Source: Hyphomicrobiales bacterium (lineage in GTDB: Bacteria; Pseudomonadota; Alphaproteobacteria; Rhizobiales; Beijerinckiaceae). Taken from it: a stretch of DNA of 7,966 bases. Location of the stretch: NCBI GenBank assembly GCA_028290595.1, contig JAQGJO010000194.1, forward strand, positions 1 to 7,966. The letters are read 5' to 3'. The position numbers and the translations under genes were made by a program. This document shows positions 1-5,440 of this stretch, piece by piece. Within the stretch, counting starts at the first letter, position 1; every line of letters begins with the position of its first letter. Under the pieces are notes generated by a model. It saw only the letters and a list, made by a program, of their open reading frames with translations, had not been told where the DNA came from and made no database searches.

Positions 1-72
1 GCCGCGGGATCACCTGAGGAAATTCGCGCCAATCCAGCCGTCATCGAGGCTTATCTCGGAGCCTCCGCATGA
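1..72 (+). CDS. livG: 3' end of LivG-type branched-chain amino acid ABC transporter ATPase (partial)
   Basis: Only the last 23 codons are present. The frame reads to a TGA at 70-72 and ends with GSPEEIRANPAVIEAYLGAS. The pattern G(T/S)PEE(I/V)R..P.VIEAYLG is typical of the C-terminus of LivG, one of the two cytoplasmic ATPases that power Liv-type importers. The stop codon overlaps the start codon of the next gene (ATGA at 69-72), which is the usual livG-livF arrangement and implies translational coupling. The Walker motifs lie outside the window, so the assignment rests on the C-terminal pattern and on the livF neighbour. The substrate cannot be inferred from this fragment. Confidence 0.8.
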   Translation, partial: AAGSPEEIRANPAVIEAYLGASA

Positions 73-788
73 GCGCGCCGCTGCTGGACGTCCACAATCT
101 CAAGGTCGCCTACGGCAAGGTCGAGGCGGTCAACGGCGTTTCCTTAAGCGTTCCGCCAGGCGAGATCGTCACCGTGATCGGGGCCAACGGCGCCGGCAAG
201 ACGACCCTGCTCAATGCCGTCATGGGCATCCTGCCGTCGACTGGCTCAATCGTTTTCAACGGCGTAGCCAGCGAGCGCCGGCCGGTCGAGCAGCGCGTCG
301 CCGATGGCCTGTGCCTGGTGCCGGAGCGGCGCGAATTGTTCACCACCATGCCGGTCGAGGACAATCTGCTGCTCGGGGGCTTTCTGCGCAAGCCCGCCGA
401 TCGCGCCGCGCGGCTCGAGGACGTGTTCACACGCTTTCCGCGTCTCAAGGAACGCCGCCAGCAGATCGCCGGCACGCTTTCGGGCGGCGAACGGCAGATG
501 CTCGCCATGGGCCGAGCGCTGATGTCGGCGCCGCGCCTGCTGATGCTCGATGAGCCGAGCCTCGGTCTGGCGCCGCGCATCGTCGCGGATATTTTCAATA
601 TCATCGTCACCCTGCGCGAGGCCGGTGTTTCCATTCTGCTGATCGAACAGAATGCCCGCGCCGCGCTGCGCGTCGCCGATCATGCCTATGTGATGGAGCT
701 GGGCGTGGTGACGATGAGCGGCAAAGCGAGCGATCTCGCCGCCGACCCCAAGGTCGTCGAGACTTATCTGGGACTGGGAGGCCATTGA
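69..788 (+). CDS. livF: LivF-type branched-chain amino acid ABC transporter ATP-binding protein
   Basis: A cytoplasmic ATPase subunit that should pair with the upstream LivG to drive a Liv-type (HAAT family) importer for branched-chain amino acids or other carboxylic or aromatic substrates. The 239-residue length is normal for LivF. Visible motifs are Walker A GANGAGKTT (residues 38-46), the Q-loop region CLVPERRELF (about 82-91), the ABC signature LSGGE (137-141), Walker B LLMLDEP (157-163), the D-loop SLGLAP (164-169) and LIEQN (191-195). In the last, Gln replaces the H-loop His, as is usual in LivF. The Q-loop reads VPERRELF where VPEGRRLF is commoner, a small variation. The ATG at 69 overlaps the previous stop, so the two are probably coupled. 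The gene converges on the solute-binding protein gene ending at 1020, a likely partner. The family is certain; the substrate is not known. Confidence 0.93.
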   Translation: MSAPLLDVHNLKVAYGKVEAVNGVSLSVPPGEIVTVIGANGAGKTTLLNAVMGILPSTGSIVFNGVASERRPVEQRVADGLCLVPERRELFTTMPVEDNLLLGGFLRKPADRAARLEDVFTRFPRLKERRQQIAGTLSGGERQMLAMGRALMSAPRLLMLDEPSLGLAPRIVADIFNIIVTLREAGVSILLIEQNARAALRVADHAYVMELGVVTMSGKASDLAADPKVVETYLGLGGH

Positions 789-793
789 TTGAA

Positions 794-939
794 AGAATTC
801 TCCGTAGTCTGTCATTCCCGACGCGCCGCAGGCGCGAGCGGGAATCCAGAGGCCAAGGGCTGCAATGAGTCGTTACGTTGCTCTGGATTCCCGCTCTGCG
901 CTTCGCTTGGCGGGAATGACACCGAGGTTGGAGAATTCT
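794..939. repeat. Nested palindromic intergenic repeat (REP/BIME-like)
   Basis: Several exact inverted arms nest around one centre. AGAATTCTCC at 794-803 pairs with 930-939 (10 bp). TGTCATTCCCG at 810-820 pairs with 911-921 (11 bp). AGCGGGAATCCAGAG at 837-851 pairs with 881-895 (15 bp). A side hairpin with 6-bp arms CGCGCC/GGCGCG and loop GCA lies at 822-836, and a smaller one (GCG CTT CGC) at 898-906. The whole can fold into a cruciform or a long branched RNA hairpin. GTCATTCCCG/CGGGAATCCAG modules recur in the intergenic regions of many proteobacteria, so this is probably one copy of a dispersed repeat. It starts 6 bp after the livF stop and could act as a transcription end or mRNA-protecting structure. 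Mobility is not shown, since no transposase gene is present. Confidence 0.8.
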
Positions 940-943
940 AAAC

Positions 944-973
944 AAAAAAGCCGGAGCGTTGCCGCCCCGGCTT
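944..973 (-). terminator. Intrinsic terminator of the dehydrogenase/solute-binding protein unit
   Basis: Read on the minus strand, a hairpin is followed at once by a T-run. Arms at 967-973 and 948-954 pair perfectly (7 bp, AAGCCGG/CCGGCTT). After one A.C mismatch the stem continues for three more G-C pairs (963-965 with 956-958) around a 4-base loop. The run of six A on the plus strand (944-949), two of them inside the stem, gives the U-tract on the minus-strand RNA. The hairpin begins about 46 nt after the stop of the solute-binding protein gene. A weaker hairpin lies between them (981-1001). The orientation of the A-run shows that it serves the minus strand and not livF. Confidence 0.85.
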
Positions 974-1019
974 CAAGGTTGCGTCTGCATGTTGCACACG
1001 CAGTCGCGGGAGGAACAGA

Positions 1020-2177
1020 TTACGGCGCAGGTGCCCAGTCGCCGTTCTTCACCGACAGAAGCACGCGGGCTCGTTCGTCGAGGCCGGCATGATCCGTGGG
1101 CGTGAAATTGAAGACGCCCTGCGAGGCGACGATTTCCTTTTCGCTTTCCAGCGCTTTCAGCAGCGCCTCGCGGAACTCCTTGGTGCCTGGCTTGGCGCCG
1201 CTCTTCAGCGCGACGGGAACGATACGCTCGAGAATTTTGAAAGCATCATAGGCGTGGGCGCCGAACTGGGTGACGGAATCCTTGCCGTACTTGCCTTCGT
1301 ACATTTTCACATAGGTCTCGGCTTCCCGCTTCATGCCGGGATCTTTCACCATGTCCGGCACGATGGCAGGGCCCGATGCGAGGATCGCGCCCTCGGCGGC
1401 CTTGCCGGCGATGCGGATGAAGTCCTTCGTCACGGCGCCATGGGTCTGATAGATCGGCCCCGTATAGCCGCGATCACGCAGGGCGACCTGCGGCAGCGCC
1501 GCGCCCGTCCCCGAAGCGGCGATCAGTACCGCATCCGGCCGCGCCGCCACCAGCTTCAGCGCCTGTCCGGTGACGGAAGTGTCGGCGCGCGAGTAGCGCT
1601 CGTCGGCAACGAGCTTCAGACCCATCGGTTCGGCAAGGCGCTTGAACTGGCCGAGCCAGAGATCGCCCCAGGAATCGGAAAATCCGATCACGCCGACGGT
1701 GGTGATGCCCTTGCTCTTCATGTGCTTGAAGATGACATCGGCCATCAGCTTGACGTCCTGCGGCATTACGAAGGTGTATTTCATCCGGTCCGGCGGAATG
1801 GCGACAGGGCCAAGCGCAAAATGCGGCGTGCCGGTTTCCAGCGCCACCGCGCCGATGGCGTTCGACGGCGGCGTCGTCGACGAACCCATGATCAGGTCGG
1901 CCTTGTCGTCGGTGACGAACCGGCGGGCATTCGTCGTCGCCTGCGTCGCGTCGCCCGCATCATCGAGCACGATGACCTTCAGTTTTTCGCCGCCGATTTC
2001 CTTCGGCAGCAGCAGTTCGATCATGTTCTTTTCAGGAATGCCCAATGCCGCCGCGGGACCTGTGGTCGACAATGAAATGCCGATCGTGACGTCGGCTTGC
2101 GCGGCGCTTGCCAAGCCAACCACTGTGCCGAGCGCCAGAGCCAAGGCCAGTGTGGATATTCCGTACCTGACGTGCAT
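1020..2177 (-). CDS. Periplasmic type I solute-binding protein of a Liv-type ABC importer
   Basis: A 385-residue binding protein of the Peripla_BP_6/LivK family that should capture a small organic solute in the periplasm and deliver it to a Liv-type permease. It has a Sec signal peptide: MHVRYGIS, then a hydrophobic run rich in Leu and Ala, with likely cleavage after AQA (residue 28). The mature protein starts DVTIGISLSTTGPAAALG, the family's first strand and ligand-binding loop. DDAGDATQATTNARRFV and GSSTTPPSNA follow at about 67-98. YSRADTSVTGQALKL, PDAVLIAASGTGAALP, GPIYQTHGAV and FGAHAYDA mark the second lobe. These features resemble the branch that, from memory, includes aromatic-acid-binding proteins of Rhodopseudomonas (RPA1789-like), so an aromatic or acyl ligand is possible, but this is inference. 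The start at 2177 is chosen for its GAGGGAG ribosome site and signal peptide; an ATG at 2195 is also in frame. The gene lies 34 bp after the dehydrogenase gene and probably shares its transcript. The LivG/LivF pair facing it is the obvious transporter partner. Confidence 0.9.
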   Translation of the reverse strand: MHVRYGISTLALALALGTVVGLASAAQADVTIGISLSTTGPAAALGIPEKNMIELLLPKEIGGEKLKVIVLDDAGDATQATTNARRFVTDDKADLIMGSSTTPPSNAIGAVALETGTPHFALGPVAIPPDRMKYTFVMPQDVKLMADVIFKHMKSKGITTVGVIGFSDSWGDLWLGQFKRLAEPMGLKLVADERYSRADTSVTGQALKLVAARPDAVLIAASGTGAALPQVALRDRGYTGPIYQTHGAVTKDFIRIAGKAAEGAILASGPAIVPDMVKDPGMKREAETYVKMYEGKYGKDSVTQFGAHAYDAFKILERIVPVALKSGAKPGTKEFREALLKALESEKEIVASQGVFNFTPTDHAGLDERARVLLSVKNGDWAPAP

Positions 2178-2183
2178 GTTGTT

Positions 2184-2190
2184 CTCCCTC
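2184..2190 (-). promoter_or_regulatory. Ribosome binding site fixing the solute-binding protein start
   Basis: On the minus strand GAGGGAG lies 6 nt before the ATG at 2177. This favours the start that opens directly into the signal peptide over the in-frame ATG at 2195 or starts further upstream inside the dehydrogenase gene. Confidence 0.75.
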
Positions 2191-2211
2191 TCCATGTACT
2201 TTGTCTTCGAA

Positions 2212-2973
2212 TTATTTCGGCGCCATCCGCAGCGAACCGTCGAGGCGCACCACCTCGCCATTGAGATAGGCGTTTTCGACCATATGCAGCGCCAGCGCCG
2301 CATATTCCTCCGGTGCGCCGAGACGGTGCGGGAAGGGGATGGCGATCACCAGTGAATCCTGGGCTTCCTGCGGCAGTTGCGCCAGCAGCGGCGTCTTGAA
2401 CAGCCCAGGTGCAATAGCCAGCGCGCGCACGCCGAATTGCGCCAGCTCGCGCGCGATCGGCAAGGTCAGCGCCACGATGCCACCCTTCGACGCTGCATAG
2501 GCCGCCTGTCCGATCTGGCCGTCATAGGCGGCGACGGAGGCGGTCGAGATCATCACGCCGCGTTCGCCGGTCTCCAGCGGCTCGAGCTTGGTCATCGCGG
2601 TGCCTGCGAGACGCATCATGTTGAACGAGCCGACGAGGTTGACGTTGATGACCTTGCTGAATTCGGCGAGATCATGTGGGCCGCTGCGACCGACCATGCG
2701 TCCGGCCACCGCGATACCGGCGCAGTTGACCAGAATGCGCGGCGCGCCGAGATCGCCCGGCAGCGCTGCAAAAAAAGCTTCGGCCTCGGCGGCGCGGGAG
2801 ACATCGACGCGATAAGCCTTGCCGCCGATCTCGCCTGCGACCTTGTTGCCGCGCTCGAGATCGCGGTCGACGATGGCCACCTTGGCGCCGCTCGCCGCCA
2901 AGCGGCGGGCCGTTGCCTCGCCAAGGCCGGATGCGCCGCCCGTGACAACCGCCACCAATCCTTTGGGGTTCAT
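2212..2973 (-). CDS. Short-chain dehydrogenase, type II 3-hydroxyacyl-CoA dehydrogenase-like (HSD10 family)
   Basis: A 253-residue cytoplasmic SDR oxidoreductase, the normal length for the HSD10/type II 3-hydroxyacyl-CoA dehydrogenase group. That group oxidises 3-hydroxyacyl-CoA to 3-ketoacyl-CoA with NAD+. The cofactor motif TGGASGLG is at residues 11-18. Asp36 at the end of the second strand (VAIVDRD) favours NAD over NADP. NCAG is at 83-86 and the INVNL segment at 109-113. The catalytic Ser146, Tyr159 and Lys163 sit in STASVAAYDGQIGQAAYAAS and the residues after it, with the expected 13-residue Ser-Tyr spacing. The segments LPIARELA, IAPGLFKTPLL and NGEVVRLDGSLRM match the HSD10 pattern closely, including the C-terminus. 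The exact substrate is not shown; a hydroxyacyl-CoA or a short hydroxy compound is likely. It is the first gene of a unit with the solute-binding protein gene 34 bp downstream, which suggests oxidation of an imported compound or its CoA ester. The frame is open upstream to an ATG at 3105, but the family length and an AAGGAG site place the start at 2973. Confidence 0.92.
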   Translation of the reverse strand: MNPKGLVAVVTGGASGLGEATARRLAASGAKVAIVDRDLERGNKVAGEIGGKAYRVDVSRAAEAEAFFAALPGDLGAPRILVNCAGIAVAGRMVGRSGPHDLAEFSKVINVNLVGSFNMMRLAGTAMTKLEPLETGERGVMISTASVAAYDGQIGQAAYAASKGGIVALTLPIARELAQFGVRALAIAPGLFKTPLLAQLPQEAQDSLVIAIPFPHRLGAPEEYAALALHMVENAYLNGEVVRLDGSLRMAPK

Positions 2974-2979
2974 TCTGAT

Positions 2980-2985
2980 CTCCTT
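2980..2985 (-). promoter_or_regulatory. Ribosome binding site fixing the dehydrogenase start
   Basis: AAGGAG on the minus strand is a full Shine-Dalgarno match 6 nt before the ATG at 2973. It decides against the in-frame ATG at 3105, which would add 44 residues of low-complexity sequence with no counterpart in SDR enzymes. Confidence 0.85.
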
Positions 2986-3070
2986 GCTGCATGAGGCGTC
3001 GTACAAGCTCGCGCCGTCGCCATCCTCATCTCCCTTTTGCGCTATTTCTACTCGTCTTTCAGCCAAGATC

Positions 3071-3096
3071 GCAGCCAAAGACCGCAGCCAAAGACC
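3071..3096. repeat. 13-bp tandem repeat, two exact copies
   Basis: The unit GCAGCCAAAGACC occurs twice head to tail (3071-3083 and 3084-3096). A diverged partial copy, CAGCCAAGATC, sits directly upstream at 3060-3070. The array lies about 100 bp before the dehydrogenase start, within its predicted transcribed leader. It may be replication slippage or a repeated binding site; the sequence alone does not decide. Confidence 0.85.
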
Positions 3097-3123
3097 TCGG
3101 CACATCCCCCGGTATCATCGATA

Positions 3124-3144
3124 ATTGTTATTCAATATAACAAT
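3124..3144. promoter_or_regulatory. Operator-like AT-rich palindrome
   Basis: Two perfect 8-bp arms, ATTGTTAT (3124-3131) and ATAACAAT (3137-3144), flank a 5-bp spacer. The element is strikingly AT-rich in a GC-rich region. Its size and symmetry fit a dimeric repressor of the TetR, MarR or GntR type. It covers the -10 position of the candidate leftward promoter, as expected for a repressor site controlling the dehydrogenase/solute-binding protein unit. No regulator gene is present in the window, so the protein that binds it is unknown. Confidence 0.6.
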
Positions 3145-3158
3145 AGGCCGATCGTCAA
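3130..3158 (-). promoter_or_regulatory. Candidate sigma-70-type promoter for the dehydrogenase unit
   Basis: On the minus strand TTGACG (3158-3153) matches five of six bases of the -35 consensus. After 17 bp comes TTGAAT (3135-3130), four of six for the -10. Transcription would start near 3123 and give a leader of about 150 nt that contains the 13-bp tandem repeat. The -35 match and spacing are good but the -10 is weak, so the call is tentative. The overlapping palindrome strengthens it. Confidence 0.4.
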
Positions 3159-3266
3159 GCCGGCATCGGCCATGGGCTGGCGTTAAAACCAGCAGATTCT
3201 TCCGCTGCCGCGCGAAAAATACGCACCGACAGGGCGTCCCGCCGAAATTTGCGCCCTCCGACCATC

Positions 3267-3282
3267 TGGCATGCAGGTTGCT
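3267..3282 (+). promoter_or_regulatory. Sigma-54 (RpoN) promoter for the amino acid ABC transporter operon
   Basis: The site reads TGGCATG-CAGG-TTGCT, preceded by C at 3266. The sigma-54 consensus is YTGGCACG-N4-TTGCW, so only one consensus position differs (T for C at 3272). The essential GG (3268-3269) and GC (3280-3281) have exactly 10 bases between them, as required for the -24/-12 elements. The expected transcription start is near 3293, leaving about 25 nt before the ATG at 3318, with the ribosome site GAGGGG inside. Sigma-54 promoters of amino acid importers are classically activated by NtrC under nitrogen limitation, for example E. coli glnHPQ, so nitrogen control is the likely meaning. 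Confidence 0.75.
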
Positions 3283-3317
3283 GGCTAGTCCTCAATCAAA
3301 ATTGCGAGGGGCACGTC

Positions 3318-4109
3318 ATGAAACGCAGACATTTCATTTTCACGGGCTGTGCGGCAGCCCTCGGGGTTTTTCTTCTACAGTCCCAGGCCGCCATGGCGGA
3401 TGCGCTTTCCTCCATCATGGCGCGCAAGACAATCCGCGTGGCCGTGCCGCAGGATTTCCCGCCCTTCGGCAGCGTCGGCACCGACATGGCGCCGCGCGGC
3501 TATGACATCGACATGGCCAATCTCATCGCCAGCAAGCTTGGCGTGAAGGCTGAGCTTGTACCCGTCACCAGCGCCAACCGCATTCCCTATCTCCAGACCA
3601 ATAAGGTTGATCTGGTGATCTCCAGCCTCGGCAAGAATGCCGAGCGCGAGAAGGTCATCGATTTCACCACCGCCTATGCGCCCTTCTTCAACGGCATCTT
3701 CGCACCGGCCGATTTCCCTGCCGCGAAGATTGAGGATCTCGCCGGCAAGACCGTCGGCGTCACCCGCGGCGCGGTGGAGGATCTGGAATTGACGAAGATC
3801 GCGCCGGCCAGCGCCACCATCAAGCGCTACGAGGACAACAACGGCACAATCTCCGCCTTCCTGTCCGGACAGGTCCAGGTGATCGCGACGGGCAACGTCG
3901 TGGCCGCGGCCATTCTCGAAAAGAATCCGCCGAAAAAGCCGACGCTCAAATTCCTCATCAAGGATTCGCCTTGTTTCATCGGCCTCAACAAGAACGAGGC
4001 CGCCTTGCTCGGCAAGGTCGATGAGATCATCGCCGCCGCCAAGAAAAGCGGTGAACTCAACGCAATCGCAATGAAGTGGCTCAAGGCCGATCTTCCGACC
4101 GATCTCTAG
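3318..4109 (+). CDS. Polar amino acid ABC transporter periplasmic substrate-binding protein
   Basis: A 263-residue binding protein of the SBP_bac_3 family (PF00497), which captures an amino acid in the periplasm for the permeases encoded next to it. The signal peptide starts MKRRHFIFTG, has a hydrophobic core to about residue 22 and ends at AMA before DAL (cleavage after residue 27). The RRHFIF start is partly twin-arginine-like, so Tat export is possible, though Sec is common in this family. IRVAVPQDFPPFG (39-51) and RGYDIDMANLIASKLG (60-75) are the classic first-lobe signature. TSANRIPYLQTNKVDLVISS (84-103) follows, then KNAEREKVIDFTTAYAPFF (106-124), where Arg110 is the likely ligand-carboxylate contact by family analogy. 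LAGKTVGVTRGAVEDLEL (141-158) starts the second lobe. The start at 3318 is supported by GAGGGG 6 nt upstream and by the signal peptide, over an in-frame ATG at 3249. It heads a four-gene operon. The specific amino acid cannot be read from the sequence. Confidence 0.93.
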   Translation: MKRRHFIFTGCAAALGVFLLQSQAAMADALSSIMARKTIRVAVPQDFPPFGSVGTDMAPRGYDIDMANLIASKLGVKAELVPVTSANRIPYLQTNKVDLVISSLGKNAEREKVIDFTTAYAPFFNGIFAPADFPAAKIEDLAGKTVGVTRGAVEDLELTKIAPASATIKRYEDNNGTISAFLSGQVQVIATGNVVAAAILEKNPPKKPTLKFLIKDSPCFIGLNKNEAALLGKVDEIIAAAKKSGELNAIAMKWLKADLPTDL

Positions 4110-4112
4110 ACG

Positions 4113-4784
4113 ATGACCTACCAGTTTAACTTCGGCTGGATCGCGGAATACCTGCCGGTGCTGCTCAGCGGCATCCGCGTCACGATTCAGCTGATCGTGA
4201 TAGGCGCGGTGTTCGGTGTGGCGCTCGGCATTTTCTGCGCCTGGGCGCGGGCGCTGGGGCCGAAATGGCTGGGCGCCACCGCCGGCGCCTATGTGGAAAT
4301 GATCCGCAACACGCCGTTCCTGATCCAGCTTTTCTTCATCTTCTTCGGTCTGCCGTCGCTTGGCGTACAGATGGATGAGCTCACGGCGGCCAATCTCGCC
4401 ATGATCATCAATCTCGGCGCCTATAGCTGCGAGATCATCCGCGCCGGCATTCAGGCGACAGCCAAGGGACAATTTGAGGCCGGCGCCAGCCTGGCCATGT
4501 CGCCGTTCCAGACGTTTCGCTATGTCGTCCTGCTGCCGGCTCTCCAGAAGATATGGCCGGCTTTGTCGTCGCAGATCGTCATCGTCATGCTCGGTTCGTC
4601 CGTCGTCTCGCAGATCGCCGCCGAAGACCTGACCTTCGCCGCCAATTTCATCCAGTCGCGCAACTTCCGCGCCTTCGAGACCTATATCGCCTCGACCTTG
4701 ATCTATCTCGTGCTCTCGATCCTGCTGCGCCAAGGGCTGGCATGGATGGGGCGCATGATCTTTCCTCGGAGGCTGGCGCGATGA
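4113..4784 (+). CDS. Polar amino acid ABC transporter permease (first subunit)
   Basis: An inner-membrane permease subunit of 223 residues in the HisM/GlnP family (BPD_transp_1, His/Glu/Gln/Arg/opine type). It forms the channel together with the next gene's product. The N-terminal LSGIRVTIQLIVIGAVFGVA (18-37) is the usual first membrane segment. VEMIRNTPFLIQLFFIFFGL (61-80) carries the family's RNTPFL(I/V)Q motif. The EAA loop that contacts the ATPase is at about 120-142 (GQFEAGASLAMSPFQ, then RYVVLLPAL); its usual Gly is Ala at 128 (SLAMS rather than SLGMS). Further membrane segments are at about 155-172 and 190-205. The gene starts 3 bp after the binding protein stop and has little ribosome-site sequence, so translational coupling is likely. 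It ends overlapping the next start (ATGA). No substrate assignment is possible. Confidence 0.92.
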   Translation: MTYQFNFGWIAEYLPVLLSGIRVTIQLIVIGAVFGVALGIFCAWARALGPKWLGATAGAYVEMIRNTPFLIQLFFIFFGLPSLGVQMDELTAANLAMIINLGAYSCEIIRAGIQATAKGQFEAGASLAMSPFQTFRYVVLLPALQKIWPALSSQIVIVMLGSSVVSQIAAEDLTFAANFIQSRNFRAFETYIASTLIYLVLSILLRQGLAWMGRMIFPRRLAR

Positions 4785-5440
4785 CCGAATTTTCGCTCTG
4801 GGATATTCTGCGCAACCTGCTGCTGGCGACGCGCTGGACCATCGTGCTTTCGCTTGTCTCTTTCATCGGCGGCAGCCTGGTCGGCCTCGGGCTTCTGTTT
4901 CTGCGCATCGGACACGGCAAGGCCGGACAATGGTTTGCCAAAGGCTATATCGAACTGTTTCAGGGCACGCCGCTGCTGATGCAGCTCTTCCTCGCCTTCT
5001 TCGGCCTCGGCCTGTTTGGCATCGACGTACCGGCCTGGCTTGCGGCCGGGCTTGCGCTGATCTTCTGGACGGCGGCTTTCCTCGCCGAAATCTGGCGCGG
5101 TTGCGTCGAGTCCATCGCCAAGGGCCAGTGGGAAGCCTCGGCCAGTCTCGGCATGGGTTATCTGCAGCAGATGCGCTACGTCGTTCTGCCGCAGGCTTTC
5201 AAGATCGCCATTCCGCCGACCGTCGGTTTCTCGGTTCAGGTCGTGAAGGGAACGGCGCTGACCTCCATCATCGGCTTCGTCGAACTGTCGAAAGCAGGCA
5301 CCGTGATGACCAATGCAACCTTCCAGCCTTTCGTCGTCTATGGCCTGGTCGCGCTCATCTATTTCGCCCTCTGCTGGCCTCTCTCGAAGAGCAGTCAACT
5401 GCTCGAAAGGAAGCTCAATGTCGCTCATCGCAATCACTGA
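4781..5440 (+). CDS. Polar amino acid ABC transporter permease (second subunit)
   Basis: A 219-residue partner of the preceding permease in the same His/Glu/Gln/Arg/opine family, completing the heterodimeric membrane channel. Membrane segments are visible at about 20-42, 60-80, 85-105, 145-165 and 183-200. The motif YIELFQGTPLLMQLFLAFFG (56-75) is the counterpart of RNTPFLIQ in the first subunit. The EAA loop is canonical here: GQWEASASLGMGYLQQMRYV (115-134), then VLPQAF, with the conserved Gly124. The ATG at 4781 overlaps the previous stop (4782-4784) and has GGAGG 8 nt upstream (4768-4772), so the start is well supported. The frame is open further upstream, but that part lies inside the previous gene. 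The 3' end overlaps the ATPase gene by 23 bp. Confidence 0.92.
   Translation: MTEFSLWDILRNLLLATRWTIVLSLVSFIGGSLVGLGLLFLRIGHGKAGQWFAKGYIELFQGTPLLMQLFLAFFGLGLFGIDVPAWLAAGLALIFWTAAFLAEIWRGCVESIAKGQWEASASLGMGYLQQMRYVVLPQAFKIAIPPTVGFSVQVVKGTALTSIIGFVELSKAGTVMTNATFQPFVVYGLVALIYFALCWPLSKSSQLLERKLNVAHRNH

Larger units (their letters stand above)
2974..3317. other. Divergent intergenic regulatory region
   Basis: These 344 bases lie between the leftward dehydrogenase unit and the rightward amino acid transporter operon. I see no convincing gene in them. They hold, from left to right, the dehydrogenase ribosome site (2980-2985), a 13-bp tandem repeat (3071-3096), an AT-rich palindrome (3124-3144) over a candidate leftward promoter, and a near-consensus sigma-54 promoter (3267-3282) followed by the ribosome site GAGGGG (3306-3311) of the first transporter gene. 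The stretch from about 3160 to 3260 shows nothing firm apart from a weak NtrC-like half-site near 3223-3237. Confidence 0.8.

Noticed and set aside
1089..2075. A 328-codon plus-strand open frame opposite the solute-binding protein gene
   Set aside because: It is arginine-rich, low-complexity in composition, has no family resemblance and no clear ribosome site, while the minus-strand frame encodes a complete binding protein with a signal peptide.
2974..3105. A 44-residue N-terminal extension of the dehydrogenase from an in-frame ATG at 3105
   Set aside because: The extension has no SDR similarity, would make the protein longer than its family, and a full AAGGAG site precedes the ATG at 2973. 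The extension would also include the tandem repeat.
3223..3237. NtrC-type enhancer site upstream of the sigma-54 promoter
   Set aside because: Only GCACC-N5-GG fits the expected inverted repeat; the second half is degenerate. Not strong enough to list as a feature.
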